Below, piece after piece: positions 6,000 to 13,658 of a DNA stretch of 31,559 nucleotides. Each line of letters begins with the position of its first letter. Position 1 is the first letter of the stretch. This DNA comes from a virus, in the IMG/VR virus record IMGVR_UViG_3300021963_000441, positions 1 through 31,559 of that record; one strand, written 5' to 3'. Position numbers and translations under genes: made by a program. The notes below the pieces were generated by a model. It was not told where the DNA came from, did no database searches, and saw nothing but the letters and a program-made list of their open reading frames with translations.

Positions 6000-6013
6000 G
6001 TTGTTAAAATATA

Positions 6014-7228
6014 TTAAATCGGTGTAACAACTCCTTGTTCTACCGGTGCGTTTTCTACTATGTCTGGAGCTGTGGTTGGATCTGCAACGCCTGGGAATAA
6101 TGAAATTGGTTCCACAGATAATGTTGATTTACCTCCCATTAACTTCCAAAGTCTGTTAACTGGTTTTAGTAAAGTACGAGTGTCTGGAATAACTACCATG
6201 TTTTTAAACAGCTCATATTCAATAAGCAGTTCGTCCTTCGTGGAATTCTTAATTCCTCCACCACCTGCTAATTCGTAAATACCTGTAATCTTAGGTGATG
6301 TAATGCGATGGGCAGAAAGAATACGTGTAGTAATTCTTTGTTCCAATTGTATGTAGTAATCATCTCCAACTGGTTGAATTGTTTGGACTTCTGTTTGTGT
6401 GTCTTTCGATTGATTGAAAGATAGAAAAAATTTACCGGCGTTCTGAGTTCCAGAAAACGATGATGCAATTTCTTCATAGATTTGTTGACGTTGTATGTCA
6501 CCAGGATCGCCCTGGTTCATATTAATAATCATACTTGGAGTTAGTCCCTGCTTAAGATGACTAAGATGGTAAGAACTGACTTCAATATCCACGGAAATGT
6601 CCGTCATTCCACCCGAATAACTAGGGAGGGGATAATGCACTTGCGAAGGCTCGTGTTCGAAAAAATAAAGTAACTGCGAAGGAAATTCCTTAGCAGCATT
6701 AGGATCGTATCTATGATACGCTCTGGGCTTGTATTCTGGTTTCTTAAAGCGAGACCAATCTGAACTTACCCAATAATATTCTACACGATCTGTGTCTTTA
6801 TCAATGGCACCAGATCTAACTTTGTTAAAGTCTACGTGATAGATGGCTGCAATTCTTGTTGCATCATTTGACCATACTATATTTAAACAAAATCCATTAT
6901 AGATTTCGTAGTCGCCTACAATATTAGGCCACAGTTCATTCCATGATTCTTCTGGATTTGCTTGTTCTAATAATCCCAATTCGCTAGGATCGGATGGCAC
7001 TAAACCATTACCCGTAACTGCAATCTTCTTACTTAATAAAGCAGTACGATTGATTGCTGATTTGGAGTAAAGTTCAGTCACAAATTGTGGATACAGATTG
7101 TCAATCCCATAGTTTATCCATTTGCCTTCTGGACCTTTTGATTCTAGTGCTGTTGGTACACTCGGATCAAAGATCTTATCAAAGCGATAGAATAACTTGT
7201 TTTTGTTTTCTGCGTTTTGTTCTGACAT
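6014..7228 (-). CDS. Portal protein
   Basis: This 404-residue protein resembles phage portal proteins: an N-terminal part with WINYGIDNLYPQFVTELYSK and INRTALLSKKIAVTGNGLV, a core with ELWPNIVGDYEIYNGFCLNI, and a C-terminal part with KNSTKDELLIEYELFKNMVV that fits the stem/crown region. Portals form a 12-subunit ring at one capsid vertex, through which terminase packages DNA and to which neck proteins attach. It sits between a small conserved protein (7253-7504) and the connector. The length is slightly shorter than the 450-500 residues common in the family. The terminase gene is far away, at the right end of the window. Confidence 0.8.
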   Translation of the reverse strand: MSEQNAENKNKLFYRFDKIFDPSVPTALESKGPEGKWINYGIDNLYPQFVTELYSKSAINRTALLSKKIAVTGNGLVPSDPSELGLLEQANPEESWNELWPNIVGDYEIYNGFCLNIVWSNDATRIAAIYHVDFNKVRSGAIDKDTDRVEYYWVSSDWSRFKKPEYKPRAYHRYDPNAAKEFPSQLLYFFEHEPSQVHYPLPSYSGGMTDISVDIEVSSYHLSHLKQGLTPSMIINMNQGDPGDIQRQQIYEEIASSFSGTQNAGKFFLSFNQSKDTQTEVQTIQPVGDDYYIQLEQRITTRILSAHRITSPKITGIYELAGGGGIKNSTKDELLIEYELFKNMVVIPDTRTLLKPVNRLWKLMGGKSTLSVEPISLFPGVADPTTAPDIVENAPVEQGVVTPI

Positions 7229-7240
7229 AATTTTTATTTT

Positions 7241-7254
7241 ATACTGTATGTATT
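7241..7254 (-). promoter_or_regulatory. Weak relative of the phage-type promoter box before the portal gene
   Basis: The minus strand reads AATACATACAGTAT; it shares ATACATAC with the box before the fibre gene but lacks CTCAT, and it is 18 nt from the start instead of 22-24. It overlaps the stop codon of the previous gene. It may be a weaker internal promoter or a chance match. Confidence 0.25.
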
Positions 7255-7504
7255 ATAGTGAAGAAATATATGAATTTCCTTTGGAGATTGCTTCATCTAT
7301 TTCTGCAAGGTGTGCTGCAGAAAAATGACTTAGATCTACATAAGATCCACCTTTCACTATTTCTAAATGTCCGACGTTTCTTTTCACATGATCTTTTTTA
7401 TTCTCCACTGTTTCATTTTCAAATAAAGTACCATCAATGATTCCGTTAATATCATTAACAGAATCGAATGTAATGTCTACGTCTGATCTTTTAGTATATT
7501 CCAT
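7253..7504 (-). CDS. Small conserved-type phage protein of unknown function
   Basis: This is an 83-residue acidic, soluble protein. The segment KKDHVKRNVGHLEIVKGGS followed by an aromatic patch and LAEIDEAISKGNSYISSL recalls small proteins found next to fibre and portal genes in other Bacteroidota phages (pattern R-N-V-x-H-L-E-I). Their role is not known to me. It lies 14 bp after the fibre gene and 24 bp before the portal gene in the same operon. ATG at 7504 has an A/T-rich leader. An opposite-strand frame over the same bases is discounted. Confidence 0.7.
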   Translation of the reverse strand: MEYTKRSDVDITFDSVNDINGIIDGTLFENETVENKKDHVKRNVGHLEIVKGGSYVDLSHFSAAHLAEIDEAISKGNSYISSL

Positions 7505-7518
7505 TTGTGTTTATTTTA

Positions 7519-9795
7519 TTATAATGCTGAATGCGATACTTTCTTCCATGCTGTTCCGTCATAAAATGCTATGACATGATCTGTTGTTGAGTACATCATC
7601 ATACCTTCTACTGGAGAAGTAATTGCTAGAATGTTTGCGGTGGTATCATTTTTAAGGATAAACGGATTGTAAACATAACCTGCTGTTGCACCATCAAATT
7701 TCATTCTTAAGTTACCTTGACCGTCTGCAAGATAAATCTGATTACTACCAGTGGCACTAAATGTGGTAGGATTAGAAAACTGATCTACCTCATTACCGAT
7801 GATGACGTTAAAGTTACCAGTAGTAATACCTCCAGTTGCAGAAGAGTAGTTACCTAATTGAATGTTACCAGAACCATTAGTGATATTATCTCCTGCTCCG
7901 TAACCTACTCCGATGTTATTAGCACCAGTAGTGTTAGTGGTTAAAGCTAAATAACCGAAAGCAGTATTGTTGTTACCACCGGTCATTGATTTTAATGCCT
8001 GATAACCAACTGCCGTAAATCCAGAACCAAGACTTGCTGTGTTAGCAGAAACTGCTTGATAACCAATAGCAACACCACCAACAATATTATTCTGTCCAGC
8101 AGTTGCTCCTATTGCTTGATAACCAATAGCTACTGAACCAGTTCCTCCTAGCCTACCTGCTGCTTGGTTTCCAATAGCAACTGCTTGATTAATTAAAGTG
8201 CTTTGAGCCATTACTGAACCAATTCCTACGTTTTGAGAACCTGTTGTGTTAGTAAATAATGCTGAAGCACCAATTCCTATATTTTGAGCACCTGTAGTGT
8301 TAGATTGTAATGCTTGAGCACCAATAGCAAGGTTAGCACTACCAAAAGTGTTATTTTGTAATGCTAAGTTTCCTAAAGCCGTGTTACCACTACCTGTAGT
8401 GTTGGTGTAAGCTGCAGAAGCACCAATAGCAAAGTTTTGAGCACCTGTGGTGTTTGAAAATAAAGCATTAAATCCTATTGCAAGATTGTTATTTGTTGTG
8501 TTAGCATATAGAGCATTATTACCTAAAGCAGTATTTCTTGCTCCGGTAGTGTTAGTAAATAAAGCGGATTCTCCTATTGCTAAGTTATTGGTACCAATAG
8601 TTGTAGAATTTGCAGCTTGATAACCTACAGCTGTATTTGAAGTTCCAGTAGTGTTGGATGTTAAAGCTTGCCAACCAAATGCAGTAATATTTGATGCTTG
8701 GTTTGTTCTACCTGCTCTATACCCTACTAAAGTAGAATTACTATAGTTATTTAAAGAACCTGTATCTACTCCAACTACTACGTTTTGACTACCTGTACTT
8801 ATTCCAGATCCAGCTACCCAACCGACAAAAACGTTGTTAGATGCTGAAGTTGCATTATAAGCTGTTGCTACTCCAAGTCCAGTATTGTATGCTCCAGAAG
8901 TTAAAGAACTTAAAGCTAATTCTCCTACTGCTGTATTTTCTTGTCCGGATAAACTCGCAGAAGTTAAAGCGGAAGCTCCTACTGCTGTGGTACGGTAAAT
9001 GTTATTTTGCTTACCTATTTCTACACCATTAACAGTAATGATTTGTCCATCATAAGTAAAGTTGGCTTGTCCATTAATAACCCCTGATGTACCACTACCA
9101 GTAATTACATAACCAGAAACGTTGTTATTAATAGTCGCACTCACACCTGAAGAACCTGAAGAACCAGACGATCCTGAAGAACCAGATTCACCAGACGAAC
9201 CTGAAGAACCAGATTGACCAGACGAACCTGAAGAACCGTCCATGCCTGAAGTGCCTGATGAACCGTTCGCCCCAGAAGAACCAGAACTACCAGAAGAACC
9301 AGACTGTCCAGAACTACCAGATGACCCGTTAGCTCCTGAAGAACCGGATGAACCGTCCTGTCCTGAGGTGCCGGATGACCCGTTCTGCCCGGAGGTGCCT
9401 GATGAACCGTTCGCTCCTGAAGAACCAGAGGAACCAGAGCTACCTGAAGAGCCCGAGGAACCTGTACTACCAGACGATCCTGAGCTACCGGATGAACCGT
9501 TGGCTCCTGAAGAACCAGAGCTACCTGATGATCCGTTCGCTCCTGATGAACCAGAGCTACCTGAAGATCCTGAGCTACCTGAAGATCCTGAGCTACCACG
9601 AGTTCCTGAAGTACCCGAGGTGCCTGCTGTACCAGAACTTCCGAAGATAACAATTGTTCCTTCGTGGTCTTGTGCTTTTAACACTCCCCCTTGGGAATAT
9701 AAACTCACATAACCAAAATCTGGTGGTGCTGGATCTGTGTTGTTCTGTCCGAAAAGGATTTCGCCTTCGCCTTGTATTTTTAATTTTCCGCTCAT
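7519..9795 (-). CDS. Trimeric fibre: collagen-like stalk plus beta-roll head repeats
   Basis: This 758-residue protein has four parts. Residues 1-51 (MSGKLKIQGEGEILFGQNNT) look like a virion-attachment segment shared with the paralogue at 10365. Residues 52-218 are uninterrupted Gly-x-y triplets, mostly GSS, GTS and GAN without proline, a collagen-like triple helix. Residues 262 to about 690 hold many copies of a 17-residue repeat (pattern N-T-A-x-G-x-x-A-L-x-x-N-T-T-G) typical of YadA-like head beta-rolls. The C-terminus (EGMMMYSTTDHVIAFYDGTA then WKKVSHSAL) is a cap often seen on phage fibres. It probably forms a host-contacting or capsid-decorating trimer; which virion part it joins is not shown. 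Confidence 0.85.
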   Translation of the reverse strand: MSGKLKIQGEGEILFGQNNTDPAPPDFGYVSLYSQGGVLKAQDHEGTIVIFGSSGTAGTSGTSGTRGSSGSSGSSGSSGSSGSSGANGSSGSSGSSGANGSSGSSGSSGSTGSSGSSGSSGSSGSSGANGSSGTSGQNGSSGTSGQDGSSGSSGANGSSGSSGQSGSSGSSGSSGANGSSGTSGMDGSSGSSGQSGSSGSSGESGSSGSSGSSGSSGVSATINNNVSGYVITGSGTSGVINGQANFTYDGQIITVNGVEIGKQNNIYRTTAVGASALTSASLSGQENTAVGELALSSLTSGAYNTGLGVATAYNATSASNNVFVGWVAGSGISTGSQNVVVGVDTGSLNNYSNSTLVGYRAGRTNQASNITAFGWQALTSNTTGTSNTAVGYQAANSTTIGTNNLAIGESALFTNTTGARNTALGNNALYANTTNNNLAIGFNALFSNTTGAQNFAIGASAAYTNTTGSGNTALGNLALQNNTFGSANLAIGAQALQSNTTGAQNIGIGASALFTNTTGSQNVGIGSVMAQSTLINQAVAIGNQAAGRLGGTGSVAIGYQAIGATAGQNNIVGGVAIGYQAVSANTASLGSGFTAVGYQALKSMTGGNNNTAFGYLALTTNTTGANNIGVGYGAGDNITNGSGNIQLGNYSSATGGITTGNFNVIIGNEVDQFSNPTTFSATGSNQIYLADGQGNLRMKFDGATAGYVYNPFILKNDTTANILAITSPVEGMMMYSTTDHVIAFYDGTAWKKVSHSAL
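7795..8995 (-). repeat. 51-bp-period coding repeats (beta-roll) of fibre 1
   Basis: About two dozen degenerate copies of a 17-codon unit encode N-T-A-V-G-Y-x-A-L-x-x-N-T-T-G-x-x. The repetition is obvious in the protein and visible in DNA as recurring TTACCTAAAGC and CCTGTAGTGTT words. Such arrays can expand and contract by slippage. Confidence 0.8.
9139..9640 (-). repeat. Collagen-like Gly-x-y coding repeats of fibre 1
   Basis: About 165 codons of perfect Gly-x-y triplets. The 9-bp periodicity leaves long open frames in the other reading frames of both strands, which are artefacts of the repeat. Confidence 0.85.
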
Positions 9796-9804
9796 TGCTT
9801 ATAA

Positions 9805-10365
9805 TTAATTTAATGTAAATTGTATTCCTTCTTCAATCAATAAGAATCCGTCTTCTTCAATAGTTAGAGGTTGACAAACATTGGTTGTAGGAACTTCGAT
9901 TATATATGGGGAGTTAGCATAGTTAATAAAACAACTATTAAGAACTCCTGAATAGTAAATTATGTTTTGGAAAGTCTCATTATCTGAAATGTAACTAGTA
10001 AAGAAAACTTCAGGTGGAGAATAACTTGCCATTATCATCTGACCTTCGTCGATTAAAATACCTTCACTAGGATCTAAAGTAGCTGTATCTAAATTCCAAC
10101 ACTTGTAAGAATAATTACCTGGCGGAAAAATAGAAAGTATACCATCAAACGGATCGTCAGGAGTACCTTGTTCTACAACATCTAAATTGAATTGTACAAA
10201 TCTAGAGTTACGCTTTATGGTTGTAGGAATAACATAAGTCCAATGATTGGTATAAGTACTCTTAAATCCAATCAAAAAATAATCACCAAACTGCTGTACT
10301 GAATTATCAATAGTATCAGCATAAATTGCAAACTCGTTAACCGCTCCTACACTTAAATTTATCAT
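9805..10365 (-). CDS. Small virion protein of unknown function between the two fibres
   Basis: This is a 186-residue beta-rich protein that begins MINLSVGAVNEFAIYADTID and ends with EEDGFLLIEEGIQFTLN. Internal stretches such as SIFPPGNYSYKCWNLDT are reminiscent of small fibre-associated or neck-associated proteins of Bacteroidota phages with a pattern P-x-G-x-Y-x-Y. Its start codon overlaps the last base of the preceding fibre gene, and the second fibre follows after 9 bp. The position suggests a fibre adaptor or decoration protein; this is inference. Confidence 0.65.
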   Translation of the reverse strand: MINLSVGAVNEFAIYADTIDNSVQQFGDYFLIGFKSTYTNHWTYVIPTTIKRNSRFVQFNLDVVEQGTPDDPFDGILSIFPPGNYSYKCWNLDTATLDPSEGILIDEGQMIMASYSPPEVFFTSYISDNETFQNIIYYSGVLNSCFINYANSPYIIEVPTTNVCQPLTIEEDGFLLIEEGIQFTLN

Positions 10366-11924
10366 TATGTACTTAGTAATAATTTGTATGTGGTACCGCC
10401 AATTACAATCGGAAGATAACGATTAGAATCTGTAGTAGTTGCTGTAACAATTGCAGCACTACTTATATTAAGATTCGTAAGAGCAGAAGCATAGAGTATA
10501 ATTCTATCATTACCAGTAGGAGCTCCCCCTGTTACCCCGATGATAATATTACTATTTTCTGTAGTAATAGCAGATCCTGCATTAAATCCAATTAGAATAT
10601 TATCAGTTCCTGTTGTAACACCACTTCCTGCACCATAACCAATAGATGTATTTTCATCTGCAGTGGTATTAGCAACTAATGAATTATAACCAACTGCTGT
10701 GTTATATCTTCCTGTGGTATTAGCTCCTAATGAATTATAACCAACAGCTGTATTACTATCTCCTGTAGTATTTGCTTGTAAAGCTAAAGAACCTACTGCT
10801 GTGCAATAATCTCCTATAGTATTAGTAGTCATTGCAAGATTTCCGACTGCAGTATTTTGAAATCCTAATGTGTTAAATTCTAATGCTTGATATCCAAAAG
10901 CAGAGTTGCCCGTAGCACCCGTAATACTTTTTAAAGTTTCAAATCCAACTGCTGTGTTATTACTTCCTGTAGTATTTGCAGACATTGAACTATGACCAAT
11001 AGCAACATTATTATCTCCAATAGTTGTAGCCTGTAATGCATTATATCCAACAGCAACATTATTATCTGCACTAGTAGCAACTCTTAAAGCATAAGTACCT
11101 ATTGCTGTATTGTAATTTCCTCCACCAGTAGCTGATAAAGTTGAATCTCCTAATGCAACATTATAGTTTCCAAAACCTGCACCCATTGAATTTGCTCCTA
11201 CAGCTGTATTTGATATAGAAAGAGATTGGGATTTCAGTGCATTACTTCCTATTGCTGTATTATTACTTCCTGTTGAATTACCGTATAATGCAAAATTTCC
11301 TACACCTGTATTATTACTTCCTGTTGCATTAACATATAATGCTTCAGTTCCTATTGCCGTATTATTGCTTCCTGTGGTATTAACAGCTAAAGTAACATAA
11401 CCATAAGCTGTATTACGAGTACCAATTGTGTTAGAACCTAAACTAGCTAAACCATAAGCTGCATTAAAAGCTCCAGTTGTGTTGTTACTTAAAGCAGATC
11501 CATTAACTGAGCCTGCTAAGTTAGATGTTACGTTTCCAGCACCATAAGTTAAACCTGCTCCTGAAGAACCTGACGTTCCTGCACTTCCTGAGGTTCCTGA
11601 GGTTCCTGAGGTTCCTGAAGAACCTGAACTTCCTGAACTTCCTGCACTTCCTGAAGAACCCGAAGAACCGCTACTTCCGCTAGATCCTGGACTTCCTGAA
11701 CCTGATGTTCCGCTACTTCCTGATGTTCCAGATCCTCCAGTTCCTGAAGTTCCTCCTGCACTTAAAACAGTGATTGCACCTGAATCATCCATTAAACGCA
11801 ACTGCTTGTCAGTTCCATAATAAAGTGATCCATAGCCAGTCGCTGGTGTTCCAAGCCCAGATGTGCCACTTGTCGAGAAAAGTACTTGACCTCCTGTTGC
11901 TCCTAATTTTAATGTTCCTGACAT
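10365..11924 (-). CDS. Second collagen-like/beta-roll fibre, paralogue of 7519-9795
   Basis: This 519-residue protein has the same plan as the longer fibre: N-terminal MSGTLKLGATGGQVLFSTSG, a shorter Gly-x-y region (residues 55 to about 126, GSSGTSG-type), then beta-roll repeats (for example NTAVGYNSLGANTTGRY) to about residue 460. The C-terminus differs (RYLPIVIGGTTYKLLLST) and would make a different tip or cap. It is the first gene after the terminator that follows the tail tube gene and has its own promoter-like box 23 nt upstream. The two fibres may bind different ligands or form one branched fibre. Confidence 0.85.
   Translation of the reverse strand: MSGTLKLGATGGQVLFSTSGTSGLGTPATGYGSLYYGTDKQLRLMDDSGAITVLSAGGTSGTGGSGTSGSSGTSGSGSPGSSGSSGSSGSSGSAGSSGSSGSSGTSGTSGTSGSAGTSGSSGAGLTYGAGNVTSNLAGSVNGSALSNNTTGAFNAAYGLASLGSNTIGTRNTAYGYVTLAVNTTGSNNTAIGTEALYVNATGSNNTGVGNFALYGNSTGSNNTAIGSNALKSQSLSISNTAVGANSMGAGFGNYNVALGDSTLSATGGGNYNTAIGTYALRVATSADNNVAVGYNALQATTIGDNNVAIGHSSMSANTTGSNNTAVGFETLKSITGATGNSAFGYQALEFNTLGFQNTAVGNLAMTTNTIGDYCTAVGSLALQANTTGDSNTAVGYNSLGANTTGRYNTAVGYNSLVANTTADENTSIGYGAGSGVTTGTDNILIGFNAGSAITTENSNIIIGVTGGAPTGNDRIILYASALTNLNISSAAIVTATTTDSNRYLPIVIGGTTYKLLLST
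10535..11470 (-). repeat. 51-bp-period coding repeats (beta-roll) of fibre 2
   Basis: The same 17-codon unit as in fibre 1 (N-T-A-x-G-x-x-x-L-x-x-N-T-T-G) occurs about eighteen times. Together with the preceding collagen-like tract at 11546-11762 it makes most of the gene repetitive. Confidence 0.8.
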
Positions 11925-11940
11925 AATAATTGTTTAGTAT

Positions 11941-11954
11941 TAATGAGTATGTAT
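11941..11954 (-). promoter_or_regulatory. Phage-type promoter box of the fibre/portal unit
   Basis: The minus strand reads ATACATACTCATTA, with ATAC ending 23 nt before the ATG at 11924. A CATTTT word lies 7 nt upstream of the box, as at 27795. It sits directly after the terminator hairpin at 11975-12001, so it would restart transcription. Confidence 0.55.
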
Positions 11955-11971
11955 TCTCTGAAAAATGACAT

Positions 11972-12001
11972 AAAAAAAGACCAGAATAATTCTGATCTTT
12001 T
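11972..12001. terminator. Intrinsic terminator after the tail tube gene
   Basis: AAAAGA (11975-11980) pairs with TCTTTT (11996-12001) around CCAGAATAATTCTGA, which itself pairs as CAGA/TCTG. T tracts flank the stem on both strands. For leftward transcripts it would end or reduce capsid/tail-tube messages before the fibre genes. Confidence 0.75.
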
Positions 12002-12007
12002 AAACTC

Positions 12008-12023
12008 TGTTGTGCGCACAACA
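12008..12023. promoter_or_regulatory. Perfect 16-bp palindrome, possible operator
   Basis: TGTTGTGCGCACAACA is its own reverse complement. It lies 7 bp from the terminator hairpin, between the tail tube and fibre genes, and is GC-richer than its surroundings. It could bind a dimeric regulator or form a cruciform. Confidence 0.4.
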
Positions 12024-12029
12024 TGGTTT

Positions 12030-12055
12030 ATAGAAATTCAATGAGGAGCCCTCAC
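12030..12055 (-). repeat. Copy 2 of the leader-like repeat
   Basis: The minus strand reads CGTGAGGGCTCCTCATTG followed by AATTTCTAT, matching the element at 5317-5346 in both words and their order. It starts 7 bp after the tail tube stop codon; no gene start follows it here. Confidence 0.35.
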
Positions 12056-12061
12056 GGAAAA

Positions 12062-12613
12062 TTAGGGAGCTGCTGTGAATGTGCAACTACCAAATGTTGT
12101 GGCAATTGGTCCTTGCACTTCGTAAGCCATTGCTGGCTCTTGAGCAGTTAATGTTAGTGTGTAACCGTTAAGATCACCTACTGCTGTTCCAGTTACTGAA
12201 GTACCTGCTGATACTACTGCACCTCTGGAATAACCCATTAACCAATATTTTCCATTGTTATCTTCGAAGATAACTTTTAAATTTCTGTTGCGAGCAATTA
12301 AAAGAATTTCATTTCTCTTATTTGCTTCCATTTTTTGTAAGTTCAATGATAATGCTTGCTCGAAGAAAGCAGTTCCATTTTCATTAGAGATATTGAAAGT
12401 CTCTGTAAAAGATGCTACGTTTTTGGCAACTTCGAACTCATAGAAAGTTCCTGTTTCGCCTGTGGCACCTGTTACTAATGAAACACTTCCGGTTGCGCTA
12501 CTCAAAGTTAGCGTACCCAAGTCAGCATCTGAACTAATATAAATCGAACCTGCTACACCACCGATACTATCGATGCAATCTAGAGCTAGTCCGTATGTTA
12601 AGTTACAAGCCAT
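12062..12613 (-). CDS. Major tail tube protein
   Basis: This is a 183-residue beta-rich protein. The middle segment RNRNLKVIFEDNNGKYWLMG followed by SAGTSVTGTAVGDLNGYTLT is very typical of tail tube proteins in Bacteroidota siphophages: an edge strand with E-D-N-N-G-K-Y-W, then T-G-x-A-x-G-D-x-N-G-Y-T-L. Such proteins form stacked hexameric rings around the tape measure. It directly follows the major capsid gene and is followed by a strong terminator, as expected for a highly expressed product. ATG at 12613 gives a leaderless mature protein beginning MACNLTYG. Confidence 0.8.
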   Translation of the reverse strand: MACNLTYGLALDCIDSIGGVAGSIYISSDADLGTLTLSSATGSVSLVTGATGETGTFYEFEVAKNVASFTETFNISNENGTAFFEQALSLNLQKMEANKRNEILLIARNRNLKVIFEDNNGKYWLMGYSRGAVVSAGTSVTGTAVGDLNGYTLTLTAQEPAMAYEVQGPIATTFGSCTFTAAP

Positions 12614-12640
12614 ATGAAGTATTATATTTTTTTATTAGTA

Positions 12641-12664
12641 AGAGTGTGACCGAAGTCACACTCT
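12641..12664 (-). promoter_or_regulatory. Strong UUCG-tetraloop hairpin between capsid and tail tube genes
   Basis: On the minus strand AGAGTGTGAC pairs perfectly with GTCACACTCT over a TTCG loop, giving the extra-stable C(UUCG)G tetraloop in RNA. It lies 13 bp after the capsid stop. No T tract follows (the next bases are TACTAATAAAA), so it is more likely an mRNA-stabilising or processing element than a full terminator. Confidence 0.65.
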
Positions 12665-12676
12665 GTATTGATTAAA

Positions 12677-13633
12677 TTAAGCTACAGTTGAAATGAACTG
12701 GTTAGCAAGTGCTGCAGTTCCCATTCTCCATGCTGCTAAGAACTTAATGTTATCTTCAGATGGATCGTAGTAGAATCTGAACTTATCTTGATCGTTGTTA
12801 AGACCAGTTCCAAAGAATGCATACTTCTTAGGACCAAGAATTACAGTTGGTACCGCTGGAGAACCTAGATCAGAAATTCCTGGTGCAGCAAATACTTTAA
12901 TGTTTGTGCCCGGGAAGATGAATGAATTCTCAGGAGATCCAGATACGTTGCTGATGTTTGGATACTGAAGTAGGATAGAGTTTCCTTTAGCTTGTAAACC
13001 TTGAACTAATTTAGAATATGTTGCGTAAGAAACATACATGATTAGATCATCTTCTTGTAGTACTGCAGGATTTGCAGCAGCTAAAGTATCTACCATTCCC
13101 CAGAAACCATCATAAGCAGAAGTTGCTGAAGCGAAATCAGAAGCAAAAGAAGTACCATCGATAGCACCAGAAGCTACTGAAGTTTGATCGATAAGGCCAT
13201 CAAGTGATACTCCGTCTCCAGCCCACAGTGTGGTCTCCACGTACTTATTAATTTCTCTTACTTTTAAATCAGCGATTTGCTGTTCGAAAACTGGTGTTTC
13301 ATTTGCATAAGCAGAAGCGCTCATAACACTTGAGATCCAGTAGTCCCTTAAATTTTCGACACACATTATTTCCTTCAAGGACTTCGTAGCGACCACTAAA
13401 GACTGTTGTGTAAATACGGTTGTGTTACCGTTTGTTTGACCTCCAGTAAATCCGCAATTGTAATCTTGAACATCTACTGTTGCACCAAGAATATTAATTG
13501 AAGTGGTGCCAGCAGTTAAATTTGGCTTTATTGTAAGGTTTTGTACTGATTGTGGTTTAAGTATTGCACGGATGATGAGGTCTGTACTCAATTGGTCCGT
13601 ATATGGTTGTAAACCTGCGACGTTAAATGACAT
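12677..13633 (-). CDS. Major capsid protein, HK97-type fold expected
   Basis: This is a 318-residue protein of the length and layout usual for Bacteroidota phage capsid proteins. It has an N-terminal arm, then QQIADLKVREINKYVETTLW where the E-loop/spine helix region is expected, a domain with DDLIMYVSYATYSKLVQGLQ, and a C-terminal part with GPKKYAFFGTGLNNDQDKFR and IKFLAAWRMGTAALANQFIS. The gene is bracketed by the scaffold-like gene upstream and the tail tube downstream, and carries a stable hairpin after its stop. The assembled shell would be cut and matured by the XkdF-type protease encoded two genes upstream. Confidence 0.82.
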   Translation of the reverse strand: MSFNVAGLQPYTDQLSTDLIIRAILKPQSVQNLTIKPNLTAGTTSINILGATVDVQDYNCGFTGGQTNGNTTVFTQQSLVVATKSLKEIMCVENLRDYWISSVMSASAYANETPVFEQQIADLKVREINKYVETTLWAGDGVSLDGLIDQTSVASGAIDGTSFASDFASATSAYDGFWGMVDTLAAANPAVLQEDDLIMYVSYATYSKLVQGLQAKGNSILLQYPNISNVSGSPENSFIFPGTNIKVFAAPGISDLGSPAVPTVILGPKKYAFFGTGLNNDQDKFRFYYDPSEDNIKFLAAWRMGTAALANQFISTVA

Positions 13634-13658
13634 AGTTTATTAATTTTATTATTTTTTA

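Noticed and set aside
7795-8995. Regular 51-bp repeats that could suggest a CRISPR array or tandem noncoding repeats
   Set aside because: The repeats are degenerate, in frame and encode a beta-roll protein; there are no unique spacers between identical repeats.
9242-9712. Long + strand open frame encoding a Pro/Glu repeat protein, and other long frames at 9141-9653
   Set aside because: They arise because the Gly-x-y repeat DNA contains no stop in any frame. The protein in the annotated frame has a clear fibre architecture and operon spacing.
7519-11924. Search for a diversity-generating retroelement acting on the fibre tips
   Set aside because: No reverse transcriptase gene and no template/variable repeat pair were seen in the window.
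11809-12024. 71-residue minus-strand frame starting in the palindrome and running into the fibre gene
   Set aside because: It passes through the terminator hairpin and overlaps the well-supported fibre start in another frame.
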